Assembly (NCBI GenBank): GCA_017656505.1
Contig: JACDNU010000021.1
Coordinates: 1-39,800, forward strand
Reading direction: 5' to 3'
Length of the DNA stretch: 39,800 nucleotides
Origin: Archaeoglobus sp.
GTDB taxonomy: Archaea > Halobacteriota > Archaeoglobi > Archaeoglobales > Archaeoglobaceae
Shown here: positions 30,608 through 38,614 of the stretch, in pieces
How the letters are laid out: every line of letters begins with the position of its first letter
How positions within the stretch are numbered: position 1 is the first letter of the stretch
The notes under the pieces: generated by a model
Told to the model about the DNA's origin: nothing
Seen by the model: the letters and a program-made list of their open reading frames with translations, nothing else
Database searches by the model: none
Program-made: the position numbers and the translations under genes

Positions 30608-32224
30608 ATGAGGTTCGATGCAAGGAAGTATCGCAAGTTGGCCGAGGAGGATTTTGAGGCTGCGTGGGAGAGTGGGGTAGAGATTCTAACTCCAAAAGAC
30701 CCAAACAGGATGTTCCCGAGGTACAGCTATTCGATAGGTGAGGAGCATCCCCTCTTCAAAACCATAAACGATTTGAGAAGAGCCTACATTTCTCTGGGAT
30801 TTAAAGAGGTCGTTAATCCGGTTATAGTTGAGGACAGCCACGTCAGAAAGCAGTTCGGTAAAGAAGCGATGGCTGTCCTCGACAGATGCTTTTATTTGGC
30901 TTCGCTCCCAAGGCCAAACATAGGTATATCTGCAGAAAAAATCTCCAAAATTGAGGGAATAATCGGCAAGAAATTGGACAAAAAAGAGGTCAACACCTTA
31001 AGATCGATATTCCAAGAGTTCAAAAAAGGTAAAATTGATGGAGACGATCTGGCTTATGAAATCGCGGTATCGCTTGCAATAACCGATTCTAAAGCGGTTG
31101 AGATCCTTGATGAAGTGTTTCCCGAATTTAAGAGGCTAAAGGCCAAACCTAGCAGTCTTACTTTAAGAAGTCATATGACGACCGGATGGTTCATAACCCT
31201 CAGCAAGATTGCAGACCGTTTCCCTCTACCGATAAAGCTCTTCAGCATTGACAGGTGCTTTAGGAAAGAGCAGGGAGAGGATGCAACAAGGCTTTACACC
31301 TACTTCTCAGCCAGCTGCGTTGTTGTGGATGAGGACGTAGGAATTGATGAAGGAAAGGCTGTGGCAGAGGGACTGCTAAGGCAGTTCGGATTCAAGAAGT
31401 TCAGATTTAGGCCTGACGAGAAAAGGAGCAAGTATTATATTCCAGGAACCCAGACAGAGGTTTTTGCTTTCCATCCGAAAATAGTTGGTTCGAGCACGAA
31501 GTATGCAGATGGATGGATCGAGATAGCAACCTTCGGCGTTTACAGCCCTACTGCCTTAGCACAATACGATGTCGAATACCCGGTTATGAATCTTGGCCTG
31601 GGAGTTGAAAGACTTGCAATGATTTTGTACAATTTCTCCGATGTCAGAGAGCTCGTATATCCATGGCTTTATGGGAGAATTGACCTCTCAGACATGGACA
31701 TAGCGAGAGCGATAAAGCTTATTGAAGTTCCTTACACCCACGAAGGACTCAAAATAGCCCAGAGCATAGCAAGGGCTGCTGAAGAAAATTCTATGCTTCC
31801 TGGGCCAACGGAAGTTTTAGCCTATGAGGGGGAGCTTTATGGAAAGAAAATTAGGGTGAGCATAGTTGAGAGAGAAAAGAATGTCAAACTTTGCGGTCCG
31901 GCTTTTTCCAATGAAGTCGTGGTCTATCAGGGAAGCATTCTCGGGATACCAAGAACGGATAAGTGGAACCATGTTTTTGAACACGGCTTTACCACCGGCC
32001 TGAGATACATAGATTCCTTCGCCTATTTTGCAGCAAGAAAGATAGAAGAGGCAGTTGCAATGGGGCAAAAAGAGATGGAGATTCGAACGAGAGTTGTGGA
32101 AGGACTTTCCGACATAAATCTCGAGCTGCAAGAGAACATAAGGAAGTACATAATAGCAAGCGGTAGGAAAATCGACGTAAGAGGGCCTATGTTTGTTAGT
32201 GTGAGGTATGAATCGGCTGTATGA
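30608..32224 (+). CDS. sepS: O-phosphoseryl-tRNA(Cys) synthetase
   Basis: This 538-residue class II aminoacyl-tRNA synthetase of the PheRS-alpha type is restricted to methanogens and Archaeoglobales. Visible features are SYSIGEEHPLF, class II motif 2 around HMTTGWFITLS and SIDRCFRKEQGED, and the C-terminal motif-3 region MNLGLGVERLAM. It charges tRNA(Cys) with phosphoserine, which SepCysS converts to Cys-tRNA(Cys); sepCysS is not in the window. The ATG follows a GGGATAAAG leader. Its stop overlaps the next gene by four bases (ATGA). Confidence 0.95.
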   Translation: MRFDARKYRKLAEEDFEAAWESGVEILTPKDPNRMFPRYSYSIGEEHPLFKTINDLRRAYISLGFKEVVNPVIVEDSHVRKQFGKEAMAVLDRCFYLASLPRPNIGISAEKISKIEGIIGKKLDKKEVNTLRSIFQEFKKGKIDGDDLAYEIAVSLAITDSKAVEILDEVFPEFKRLKAKPSSLTLRSHMTTGWFITLSKIADRFPLPIKLFSIDRCFRKEQGEDATRLYTYFSASCVVVDEDVGIDEGKAVAEGLLRQFGFKKFRFRPDEKRSKYYIPGTQTEVFAFHPKIVGSSTKYADGWIEIATFGVYSPTALAQYDVEYPVMNLGLGVERLAMILYNFSDVRELVYPWLYGRIDLSDMDIARAIKLIEVPYTHEGLKIAQSIARAAEENSMLPGPTEVLAYEGELYGKKIRVSIVEREKNVKLCGPAFSNEVVVYQGSILGIPRTDKWNHVFEHGFTTGLRYIDSFAYFAARKIEEAVAMGQKEMEIRTRVVEGLSDINLELQENIRKYIIASGRKIDVRGPMFVSVRYESAV

Positions 32225-32979
32225 TTGAGCAGGATAAGAAGACAGACAAGGCATACGATAAAATAGCATACGGCAAAATAGACCTTGAAAAGCTCAAAGC
32301 TGAACAGAACTTCCTTGCAAAGCTTGTAAGGTTGGAAGACAGACTTAAACTCGATGAAATAAAATACGTCATAGGGGTCGATCAGGCATTCGAAGATTTT
32401 AAGGGTGAGAAAACGAATGTAATCTCCGCTGCTGTTCTCATGTCCTTTCCAGAACTTGAAGTGGTGGAAGAGAAAACTCTGGCTGAGGCCGTAAGCTTCC
32501 CGTACATTCCGGGCTATCTCATGTTCAGAGAGGGAGAAAGCGCCATCAAGGTTGTGAAGGAACTGGCTCAGCCTAGAACGGTTGTTCTTGTAGATGGAAG
32601 CGGGATTGCCCATCCTAGAAGATGCGGTCTCGCTTGTTTTGTGGGTATAAAAACGGGGGCACCAACCATTGGTATAACAAAACACAGACTTGTTGGTGAG
32701 TATGAGGAGCCAAAAAGAGTTGGCGAGGCTAAGCCCCTCATTTTTGAGGGGGAGAGAATCGGCTACGTGCTAAAAACTTGCAAAAGATGTAGGCCAATAT
32801 TCATTTCGCCCGGAAGCTACATATCACCAGAGCTCTCGCTTGAAGTCGTAAAAGCATGTTTGCGTGGTTTTAAGCTTCCTGAACCAATAAGGATTGCTGA
32901 TAGGCTCGCGAAACTTGCTAAACTTGATAAACTTGCAAAACCCAGCAAATCTAGTAAAGTGATGAAAAATGGTGGCTGA
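32221..32979 (+). CDS. nfi: endonuclease V
   Basis: This 252-residue DNA repair enzyme cleaves next to deoxyinosine. The active-site residues are D54 (IGVDQAF), E104 (FRE), D125 (LVDGSG) and H131 in AHPRRCGLA. PYIPGYL (residues 94-100) corresponds to the strand-separating wedge. The C-terminus has an added Lys/Ala/Leu/Ser tail (AKLAKLDKLAKPSKSSK) not needed for the fold. The ATG overlaps the sepS stop (ATGA), and its end overlaps the fdhD start by 11 bases, so all three are tightly coupled. Confidence 0.93.
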   Translation: MIEQDKKTDKAYDKIAYGKIDLEKLKAEQNFLAKLVRLEDRLKLDEIKYVIGVDQAFEDFKGEKTNVISAAVLMSFPELEVVEEKTLAEAVSFPYIPGYLMFREGESAIKVVKELAQPRTVVLVDGSGIAHPRRCGLACFVGIKTGAPTIGITKHRLVGEYEEPKRVGEAKPLIFEGERIGYVLKTCKRCRPIFISPGSYISPELSLEVVKACLRGFKLPEPIRIADRLAKLAKLDKLAKPSKSSKVMKNGG

Positions 32980-33694
32980 GAAGATTGAACCCAACAATGT
33001 GAAAATCGTTGAGATGGGCAGGGCCATGAAGCTCGCTAAGGAGAGGGAAATAACCCTCTACATAAACGGTCTACCCTCCCATCTTATGGCAACTCCTATG
33101 AATTTGGAAGAGCTTGCGATGGGCTTCATAGTCTCTGAAGGGTTGATAAGGAAAGAGGATTGGCGAAAGGCAAACATTGTCGTTGAAGGAAATTCGATTC
33201 ATGTGGATGTTGATGCGAACTCCTTCGTTTTAGAGCTTAGGAGTTCGGGCTGTGTTGGAGTTTTCAGAGAGGGTGAGATTCTGCCAAAGGTTAAGGCGGA
33301 GGAAAGTTACAGCTTGGATGAAGCGAGAAACGCTTTGAAGGTTATAGAGGTAGAAGAATACAGGGAGACGAGAGGATATCATTCTGCCGCGATAGTAGGG
33401 AAGGAAGGGATGATTGCAAGAGCGATAGATGTAGGAAGGCACAACGCGGTCGATAAGGTTATAGGAATGGGACTGAAGAAAGAAGTCGATCTTTCAAAGG
33501 TGTTCCTAGTTATATCTGGCAGAATAAGTCGAGGTATTGCTGCTAAAGCTGCGAGAGCAGGAATTCCACTGGTGGTTTCCAAAGCGTCGATTTTGGATTC
33601 TGCTATCGATGTTGCAAGGAAATGCGGCCTATCAATAGTCTCATTCGCCTCCAATATAGCCATAAAAGGTGACGCTTTAATTCTTACGCCCTGA
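32969..33694 (+). CDS. fdhD: FdhD, formate dehydrogenase accessory sulfurtransferase
   Basis: This 241-residue protein has LEELAMGFIVSEGLI, GYHSAAIV, DVGRHNAVDKVIG and ISGRISRGIAAKAARAGIPL, all FdhD hallmarks. FdhD hands sulfur to the molybdenum/tungsten cofactor of formate dehydrogenase. The segment where Escherichia coli has the CxxC pair reads SSGCVG here, with only C95. It starts inside the nfi end, and its own 3' end overlaps the convergent DtxR gene by 18 bases. No formate dehydrogenase is in the window. Confidence 0.9.
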   Translation: MVAEKIEPNNVKIVEMGRAMKLAKEREITLYINGLPSHLMATPMNLEELAMGFIVSEGLIRKEDWRKANIVVEGNSIHVDVDANSFVLELRSSGCVGVFREGEILPKVKAEESYSLDEARNALKVIEVEEYRETRGYHSAAIVGKEGMIARAIDVGRHNAVDKVIGMGLKKEVDLSKVFLVISGRISRGIAAKAARAGIPLVVSKASILDSAIDVARKCGLSIVSFASNIAIKGDALILTP

Positions 33695-34291
33695 ATCTTT
33701 CAACCTTTTCATACCAAGGCTTTTAACGACTATTTTGGAAGAGATCTCTTCCCCAAGGGTAAAGCTCTCCCCATTGATGTGAATCTCTTCTCCTCTTTTT
33801 CTAAGAACCTTTCCAGGCAAAAAACCGAGTTTTTTAACAATAAGCGGTGCAACAACGATTTCATGAGTGCCGTCAGGAGCGTTTTTCAGCAGATAAAGGC
33901 TGCGATCACATTCGCTGCACGCCATACACTCAGCTGAAGATATGAGCATGCAAACCCTGTCCGCTACCTCATCCGTTACGTGATGTTCCAACTCACAGCT
34001 CAGCCTATGAGATTCCTCCTTGTCCAACCCTAAGAAATCCGTGAAAAAAGTCTCAAATATCCTGTGAAACCTTTTTATCCTTTTCGCAACTCCCAGCCCC
34101 TGATCGGTTAGAACAACCCCATAATAGGGCTGATATTCAACGTATCCTCTCTCACTGAGCTTCATCAGCATCTCAGTAACGCTCGATGGCTTCACTCCCA
34201 ATTTCTTTGCAAGATCGCTCGTCTTTACTATTCTCTTCTTTTTCTCCTGAATATCGTAGATTGCTTCGAGATATTCCTCGACTCTCTCCAC
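33677..34291 (-). CDS. DtxR/IdeR-family iron-dependent repressor
   Basis: This is a 204-residue metalloregulator. Residues 5-70 are the winged helix (VEEYLEAIYDI, AKKLGVKPSSVTEMLMKL). The metal-sensing dimer domain follows (FHRIFETFF, LSCELEHHVTDEVADRV) with C99, E102 and H103, the DtxR-type ligand set that favours iron over manganese. A C-x2-C-x2-C patch (C122, C125, C128) comes next, then an SH3-like FeoA domain at about 145-204. I chose GTG 34291; a TTG two codons upstream is also possible. Upstream of its start lie tandem repeats that could be operator sites. Its 3' end overlaps fdhD. Confidence 0.88.
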   Translation of the reverse strand: MERVEEYLEAIYDIQEKKKRIVKTSDLAKKLGVKPSSVTEMLMKLSERGYVEYQPYYGVVLTDQGLGVAKRIKRFHRIFETFFTDFLGLDKEESHRLSCELEHHVTDEVADRVCMLISSAECMACSECDRSLYLLKNAPDGTHEIVVAPLIVKKLGFLPGKVLRKRGEEIHINGESFTLGEEISSKIVVKSLGMKRLKDSGRKN

Positions 34292-34297
34292 AAACAA

Positions 34298-34417
34298 ACT
34301 AAGTCAGCGGATTAGATATGTTTTTCTGTTTCGTATGTTAAGAATGTATGTTAAGAATAATTGAAGTATATTGAAGCACTGAAATACAGATTTATCTGAT
34401 TTATCTGAAATACAGAC
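34298..34417 (-). promoter_or_regulatory. repeat-rich control region of the iron-repressor gene
   Basis: The 120-nt spacer holds a perfect 13-bp tandem repeat (GTATGTTAAGAAT at 34333-34345 and 34346-34358). It also holds a 9-bp tandem repeat (TTTATCTGA at 34391-34399 and 34400-34408) flanked by two copies of GAAATACAGA (34381-34390 and 34407-34416). These repeats precede the DtxR-type gene on the minus strand and may bind it or another regulator. Confidence 0.5.
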
Positions 34418-34981
34418 TCACAGAATTACAGATTCCATGAACTCCCTTATCCTCCTAGCCAACACATCAAATTTACCAAAATAAAAGTGATCCGTTTCAA
34501 GATCAAAAAACTCTTTTGGCGGATAAAACCAATCAAATATCTCCTTCGAATCTTCGAAGGGAACTATCTGATCCTTTCTGGCAGAGATGATAAGTTTCGG
34601 TATCTTGCTGTTCTTAAGCTCGATTTTATCGATTTTTCTGAGAGGTGATACCAAGACCAAAGCATCCGTATATTCTGCAAGATTGGATGCAACAACACTT
34701 CCAAAAGAGTAGCCCACAATGCCAACTGAGGCATGCCGGGCTTTCAAATGAAGTATGCATTTTCTAGCATCCTCTATCTCACCGATTCCAAGCCTGTAGG
34801 GCTTTGAGTAATCAAATCTGAGGGTTGAGAAACCAGCCTTTTTCAGCTCGTCCGCTATTCTCTCCAACCTAACATCGTATCTGCTTCCCCCCATTTCCGG
34901 ATGGGGAGGGCACAGCATGACAGCATTCTCCCCTCGAATTTCATAGGTGCATGCGACCCCTTCAACACTCAACTCAGCCAT
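34418..34981 (-). CDS. small alpha/beta hydrolase
   Basis: This is a compact 187-residue alpha/beta hydrolase. It has nucleophile S92 in GYSFGS, acid D137 (ARKDQIVP) and H165 (TDHFYFG), so the triad is complete. PPHPEMGGSRYD near the N-terminus suggests the oxyanion region. Related archaeal proteins are annotated as serine esterases or dienelactone-hydrolase-like. ATG 34981 follows the stop of the thioredoxin-HEAT gene by one nt, with AGGTGG overlapping that stop, so translation is coupled. Substrate unknown. Confidence 0.8.
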   Translation of the reverse strand: MAELSVEGVACTYEIRGENAVMLCPPHPEMGGSRYDVRLERIADELKKAGFSTLRFDYSKPYRLGIGEIEDARKCILHLKARHASVGIVGYSFGSVVASNLAEYTDALVLVSPLRKIDKIELKNSKIPKLIISARKDQIVPFEDSKEIFDWFYPPKEFFDLETDHFYFGKFDVLARRIREFMESVIL

Positions 34982-34982
34982 C

Positions 34983-35843
34983 TTACCCACCTGAGATATC
35001 TGATGGTCTGATCTTTCTAATCCTACTCTTTATTTCTTCCATTGCCTCGCATATTGCCTCCCTGAGTTCTTCATTCCCCCTATTCTCTCTTGAGAGCCTT
35101 TCAAGAATCTCTAACTCTTTCTCCCCACCTATCTTAGACAGGGCCATTATCACGTCTTCCTTTGTTCTTTCGTCACCTTTGGAGAGAATCTCAGCCAGTT
35201 CATCACACAAGTTAAGTTCCATGCCTCTTTCCGCCATCAATTCAAGGAGATACATAACACCAATTCTAACAAACACATCATTCTCGGAAATTAAGCGTGC
35301 TATAATTCTCTCCGGATTTATATTCGAAAAAGTGTAAATTAGATCTCCAGCCTTTCCTTCTTTTATCGTTCTAAGGGCGAAATTGTATAGAGATTCCTCA
35401 TCCGCAAGACTTTCAACGATTTCAAGCAGTCTTTCAAGACCAAGATTTCCATGAAACCTTATCTTTCCGTTCACGAGAATCGTTGGAGTTGAAACTATCT
35501 CAAACCTGCGTTGGAGATCATCGAATTGGGTTACATCAATTATATGTAACTCCAAATCGGAATTCAAGGCAGCCATCTGGATTGCGGTTTCCACAAAATC
35601 AACACAGTGGGTACAGTACGGTGACACAAAAATCGTGAAGGAGCCTTTGACACGCTTTATCCTGTTGGCATTTTCTTTGATCCTTTCATCAATCTCCTTC
35701 TCTTTTCTCAGAAAAGCAATGGCAGCAGATACAATTTTTCTTTCCAAACCTTCCGGATTGCCATAGAACTTTATTCTACCAAGATCTATCTGCGGGCTAG
35801 CTTCCGAAAGCTCGATCATCCCACGGATCATCCCACGGATCAT
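34983..35843 (-). CDS. thioredoxin-fold protein fused to HEAT-like repeats
   Basis: This is a 286-residue protein. A thioredoxin/PDO-like domain spans about 65-160 with the redox motif C77-T-H-C80 (FVSPYCTHC) and the cis-Pro segment STPTILVNG. The C-terminal 110 residues are helical repeats of the HEAT/PBS-lyase type (NDVFVRIGVMYLLELMAER, RTKEDVIMALSKIGGEKEL). Three in-frame ATGs lie 12 nt apart (35843, 35831, 35819) in a tandem repeat of CGTGGGATGATC; which is used is uncertain. It follows the TPR gene by 7 nt. Role is probably a disulfide reductase tethered to a protein partner. Confidence 0.78.
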   Translation of the reverse strand: MIRGMIRGMIELSEASPQIDLGRIKFYGNPEGLERKIVSAAIAFLRKEKEIDERIKENANRIKRVKGSFTIFVSPYCTHCVDFVETAIQMAALNSDLELHIIDVTQFDDLQRRFEIVSTPTILVNGKIRFHGNLGLERLLEIVESLADEESLYNFALRTIKEGKAGDLIYTFSNINPERIIARLISENDVFVRIGVMYLLELMAERGMELNLCDELAEILSKGDERTKEDVIMALSKIGGEKELEILERLSRENRGNEELREAICEAMEEIKSRIRKIRPSDISGG

Positions 35844-35850
35844 CCTACCC

Positions 35851-36636
35851 CTATTGAGCTTTACCCTTTGACTCTCTGGACTCCTTTCTCTGAATGACGA
35901 ACTGTCTGTTAAACATCGCCACCTCATTCTCTGGCTCAAGCTCTAGAATCTTGTCAAAGACCTCTATTGCCTCATCGTATTTTCCTATTCTTCCCAAAAT
36001 AATTCCGATGTTGTTCATCGCCTGCATGTTCTTTGGATTGAGTTCAAGGACTCTTTTAAAGCACTCAATCGCCTCATCAAACATCTCTCTCGAATAGTTA
36101 AGCATCCCGAGGTTATACCAAGCTGTAGGATTTTCAGGTTCGAGTTCTATGGCTTTTCTCAGAACCTCTTCCGCTTCCTCATACCGCTTTAGATTGAAAA
36201 GTGTGTAGCCCAAATTAGAGAGGGCGTTGTAATCATCCTCATCTATCTTCAGAATCCTTTCGAAGCATTGCAAGGCCTCATTGAACCTCCTGTCGGACAT
36301 CAGAGCAATTCCCAAGTTAAATATTCCATCGACATAATGAGTATCAAGCTCAACGGCCCTAACAAAACACTGGATTGCATCTTCCTGTCTTCCAAGCTGA
36401 AACAGAGCTATTCCAAGATTGTTCCACGCTGAGGGATTATTCGGGTTTTTCTCAAGGCTTTTCTGAAAGTAAATTATCTCATCTTGAAGGTTATCAGCTT
36501 TCAAACCTTTTTCAAACCACTCCTCAGCTGAGAGGTTAGCATCTTTTTTTTCGGTTTCAGTATCTTTCCTACTTTCAATATTTTTAGTATTCTCGTCCTT
36601 CTCCACATTCTCTTCCACAAAAATTCCCCCTTCCAT
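35851..36636 (-). CDS. tetratricopeptide-repeat (TPR) protein
   Basis: This 261-residue protein has a charged, Asn/Lys/Glu-rich N-terminus (1-50). About six consecutive TPR units follow (roughly 52-250), each with the pattern W/A-x2-LG-x2-L. Examples are AWNNLGIALFQLGR, GIFNLGIALMSDRR, ALSNLGYTLFNLKR, AWYNLGMLNYSREM and AMNNIGIILGRIGK. It is a likely scaffold for protein assembly. The ATG at 36636 is near TTTTTTAATACTG; a GTG at 36618 has the better SD (AAGGGGG), so the start could be six codons later. It heads the operon with the thioredoxin-HEAT protein and the hydrolase. Confidence 0.82.
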   Translation of the reverse strand: MEGGIFVEENVEKDENTKNIESRKDTETEKKDANLSAEEWFEKGLKADNLQDEIIYFQKSLEKNPNNPSAWNNLGIALFQLGRQEDAIQCFVRAVELDTHYVDGIFNLGIALMSDRRFNEALQCFERILKIDEDDYNALSNLGYTLFNLKRYEEAEEVLRKAIELEPENPTAWYNLGMLNYSREMFDEAIECFKRVLELNPKNMQAMNNIGIILGRIGKYDEAIEVFDKILELEPENEVAMFNRQFVIQRKESRESKGKAQ

Positions 36637-36747
36637 CGCTAACTCAAAGTATGAAATTAGGCAGTATTAAAAAAGTTGTGATGTCGCGAAAATTCCAAAA
36701 ATTTTAATACCGTCTAAATTTTACCAGTTAGAAAATAACCAATGGAG

Positions 36748-36760
36748 AGTATATAAATGA
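36748..36760 (+). promoter_or_regulatory. TATA box of the winged-helix regulator/M20 operon
   Basis: AGTATATAAATG (36749-36760) lies about 33 nt before the chosen GTG start at 36788, with GGAGGTG between them. It is a clear archaeal TATA element. Confidence 0.5.
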
Positions 36761-36787
36761 TTTTCAGTGAGCAATGGAGGTGTGAGA

Positions 36788-37258
36788 GTGAGTCTTGAAA
36801 AAATGTTTTTGCATGAAAAGACTGTTGACATAATGCTGAAAATCCTTGAGGCTGAGGAGAAGGGAGAAGATGCATATCCCTTGGGGATCTCAAAGGAAGT
36901 TGGATCTCCATACAGCTATATTTCCAAGGTTCTCAGTGAATTCGAGGAGAACGCGCTCATTGAGAGTGAATTTAAAGGTAGAGTAAGAAAAGTAAGATTT
37001 ACACGCGAAGGAAGGAAAATTGCCGAGATATTCTCAAAGTTGCGTAAAGAGCTGAAAAAGGACTTCGTCGCAAGGAAAAAGCTCAACATTCTCGAGGAGG
37101 TTGTCGAAAGTGCAAATGGAAAGGATGAGACAGAAGTGTTCAAGATACTGGCTCCTGTCAAAACGGAGCTGAGCATTCTTAAAACTCAAACAAAAGATCA
37201 GGAGACTATCGAACTGGCAAACAATCTAGAAAGAAGAATAGATGAAATGATTAAGTGA
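36788..37258 (+). CDS. winged-helix transcriptional regulator
   Basis: This is a 156-residue protein. Residues about 10-70 form a MarR/ArsR-like winged helix (TVDIMLKILEAEE, EVGSPYSYISKVLSEFEENALIE, FTREGRKIAEIF). A Lys-rich alpha-helical C-terminal half follows, with a likely coiled coil (ELKKDFVARKKLNILEEVV). I chose GTG 36788 because GGAGGTG lies five nt upstream; an earlier GTG at 36767 opens the frame. The peptidase gene follows directly and is probably its regulatory target. The signal it senses is unknown. Confidence 0.72.
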   Translation: MSLEKMFLHEKTVDIMLKILEAEEKGEDAYPLGISKEVGSPYSYISKVLSEFEENALIESEFKGRVRKVRFTREGRKIAEIFSKLRKELKKDFVARKKLNILEEVVESANGKDETEVFKILAPVKTELSILKTQTKDQETIELANNLERRIDEMIK

Positions 37259-37301
37259 AATAGATGAGGTGGAAATAGATAATAACAGGAATGATGAGAT
37301 C

Positions 37302-38513
37302 ATGACCGATTTCAAATCGCTTGAGGAGAAGGTTGAAGGGTTGAGGAATTTTGGGGTGGATCTTCTTTCAAATCTAATCGAGATAAAAGCCATCAGCCCC
37401 GATTCTGGTGGAGAAGGAGAACTCAAGAAAGCCGAATATCTCGAGAGGTTTCTTGATGGCTTCGAGGTTGAGAGGATAGATGTTGAGGACGAAAGAGCCT
37501 ATGGGGGTGTGAGGCCGAATATAATAGCAAAAATAAAGGGAAAAAAGAGGCGGACGATATGGATCGTTTCTCATCTTGATGTGGTGCCGGAGGGGGACGA
37601 GAAGTTATGGAAGACTCCACCCTTCAAAGCGGTGATAAAGGAGGGCAAGATCTTTGGTAGGGGAAGCGAAGATAACGGACAAAGCCTTGTCGCATCCCTC
37701 ATGGCAGGGAGGACGATTCTAGATCTCGACCTAACGCCGGAATACACCTTAGCTTTGGCTTTCGTTGCAGACGAAGAGATGGGAAGCGAATTCGGGATTC
37801 AAGAGTTGATAAGGAGGAAAATATTCGAAAAAGACAGCCTTGTCGTTGTTCCCGATGGTGGGACTCCAAAAGGTGATATGATCGAGATTGCAGAGAAGAG
37901 TATTCTCTGGCTGAAATTCTCTGTCTTTGGGAGGCAAACCCATGCAAGCTCACCCCAAAAGGGACTTAACGCAAGTAGAATAGCGATGAAATTCATTCTT
38001 GAGGTTGATAGTAGATTAAAGAAGGAATTCGATGCTGAAAATAACCTCTTTTCCCCGCCTTTCTCAACATTCGAGCCGACCAAGAGGGAGAAAAATGTCG
38101 ATAATGTCAATACGATTCCCGGGCTTGATGTCAGCTACATGGACTGCAGGGTTTTGCCAGAATACTCAATAGACGATGTCATAAGCTTTGTTGAGGGTGT
38201 AAAGAAGGAATTTGAGGTAGAAGGAGCTAGAATAGAAGTAGAAGTCGTTCAGAAAAATTCCTCTCCCCCAACACCGGAAGACTCAGAGATCGTTGAAAAG
38301 CTTAAAAAATCGCTAAAAATTGCACGGGGAGTATCTGCAGGGGTTTACGGTATGGGGGGTAACACATGCGGGGCGTTTTTCAGAAAAGCCGGCTTCGAAA
38401 CTGCTGTCTGGAGCACGGTTGATAACACAGCCCATCAGCCTAACGAATACTGCAGAATCGAAAACTTGGTTAACGATGCGAAGGTCTTTGCAGTTCTTCC
38501 CTTTGTCGAATGA
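37302..38513 (+). CDS. M20-family metallopeptidase / ArgE-DapE-like deacylase
   Basis: This is a 403-residue M20 enzyme. Metal-site motifs are H91 and D93 (SHLDVVPEGD), D124 (GRGSEDNGQ), E158/E159 (VADEEMGSE) and VVPDGGTPKG. The dimerisation insert follows, then NTCGAFFRKAG and TAHQPNEY with the final His ligand. The family removes acyl groups from amino acids or hydrolyses small peptides. The frame opens at GTG 37269, but ATG 37302, preceded by GATGAGATC, aligns better with the family's usual start. It is in one unit with the upstream regulator. The exact substrate is not readable. Confidence 0.85.
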   Translation: MTDFKSLEEKVEGLRNFGVDLLSNLIEIKAISPDSGGEGELKKAEYLERFLDGFEVERIDVEDERAYGGVRPNIIAKIKGKKRRTIWIVSHLDVVPEGDEKLWKTPPFKAVIKEGKIFGRGSEDNGQSLVASLMAGRTILDLDLTPEYTLALAFVADEEMGSEFGIQELIRRKIFEKDSLVVVPDGGTPKGDMIEIAEKSILWLKFSVFGRQTHASSPQKGLNASRIAMKFILEVDSRLKKEFDAENNLFSPPFSTFEPTKREKNVDNVNTIPGLDVSYMDCRVLPEYSIDDVISFVEGVKKEFEVEGARIEVEVVQKNSSPPTPEDSEIVEKLKKSLKIARGVSAGVYGMGGNTCGAFFRKAGFETAVWSTVDNTAHQPNEYCRIENLVNDAKVFAVLPFVE

Positions 38514-38614
38514 CTTCATACCTTCGAATGATATTTTCGGCCACTTTCACCACACCCACAAAAAATTTAATTTTATTTTTACCATAAACCACATAACCTA
38601 GTGAGGGATAGCAA

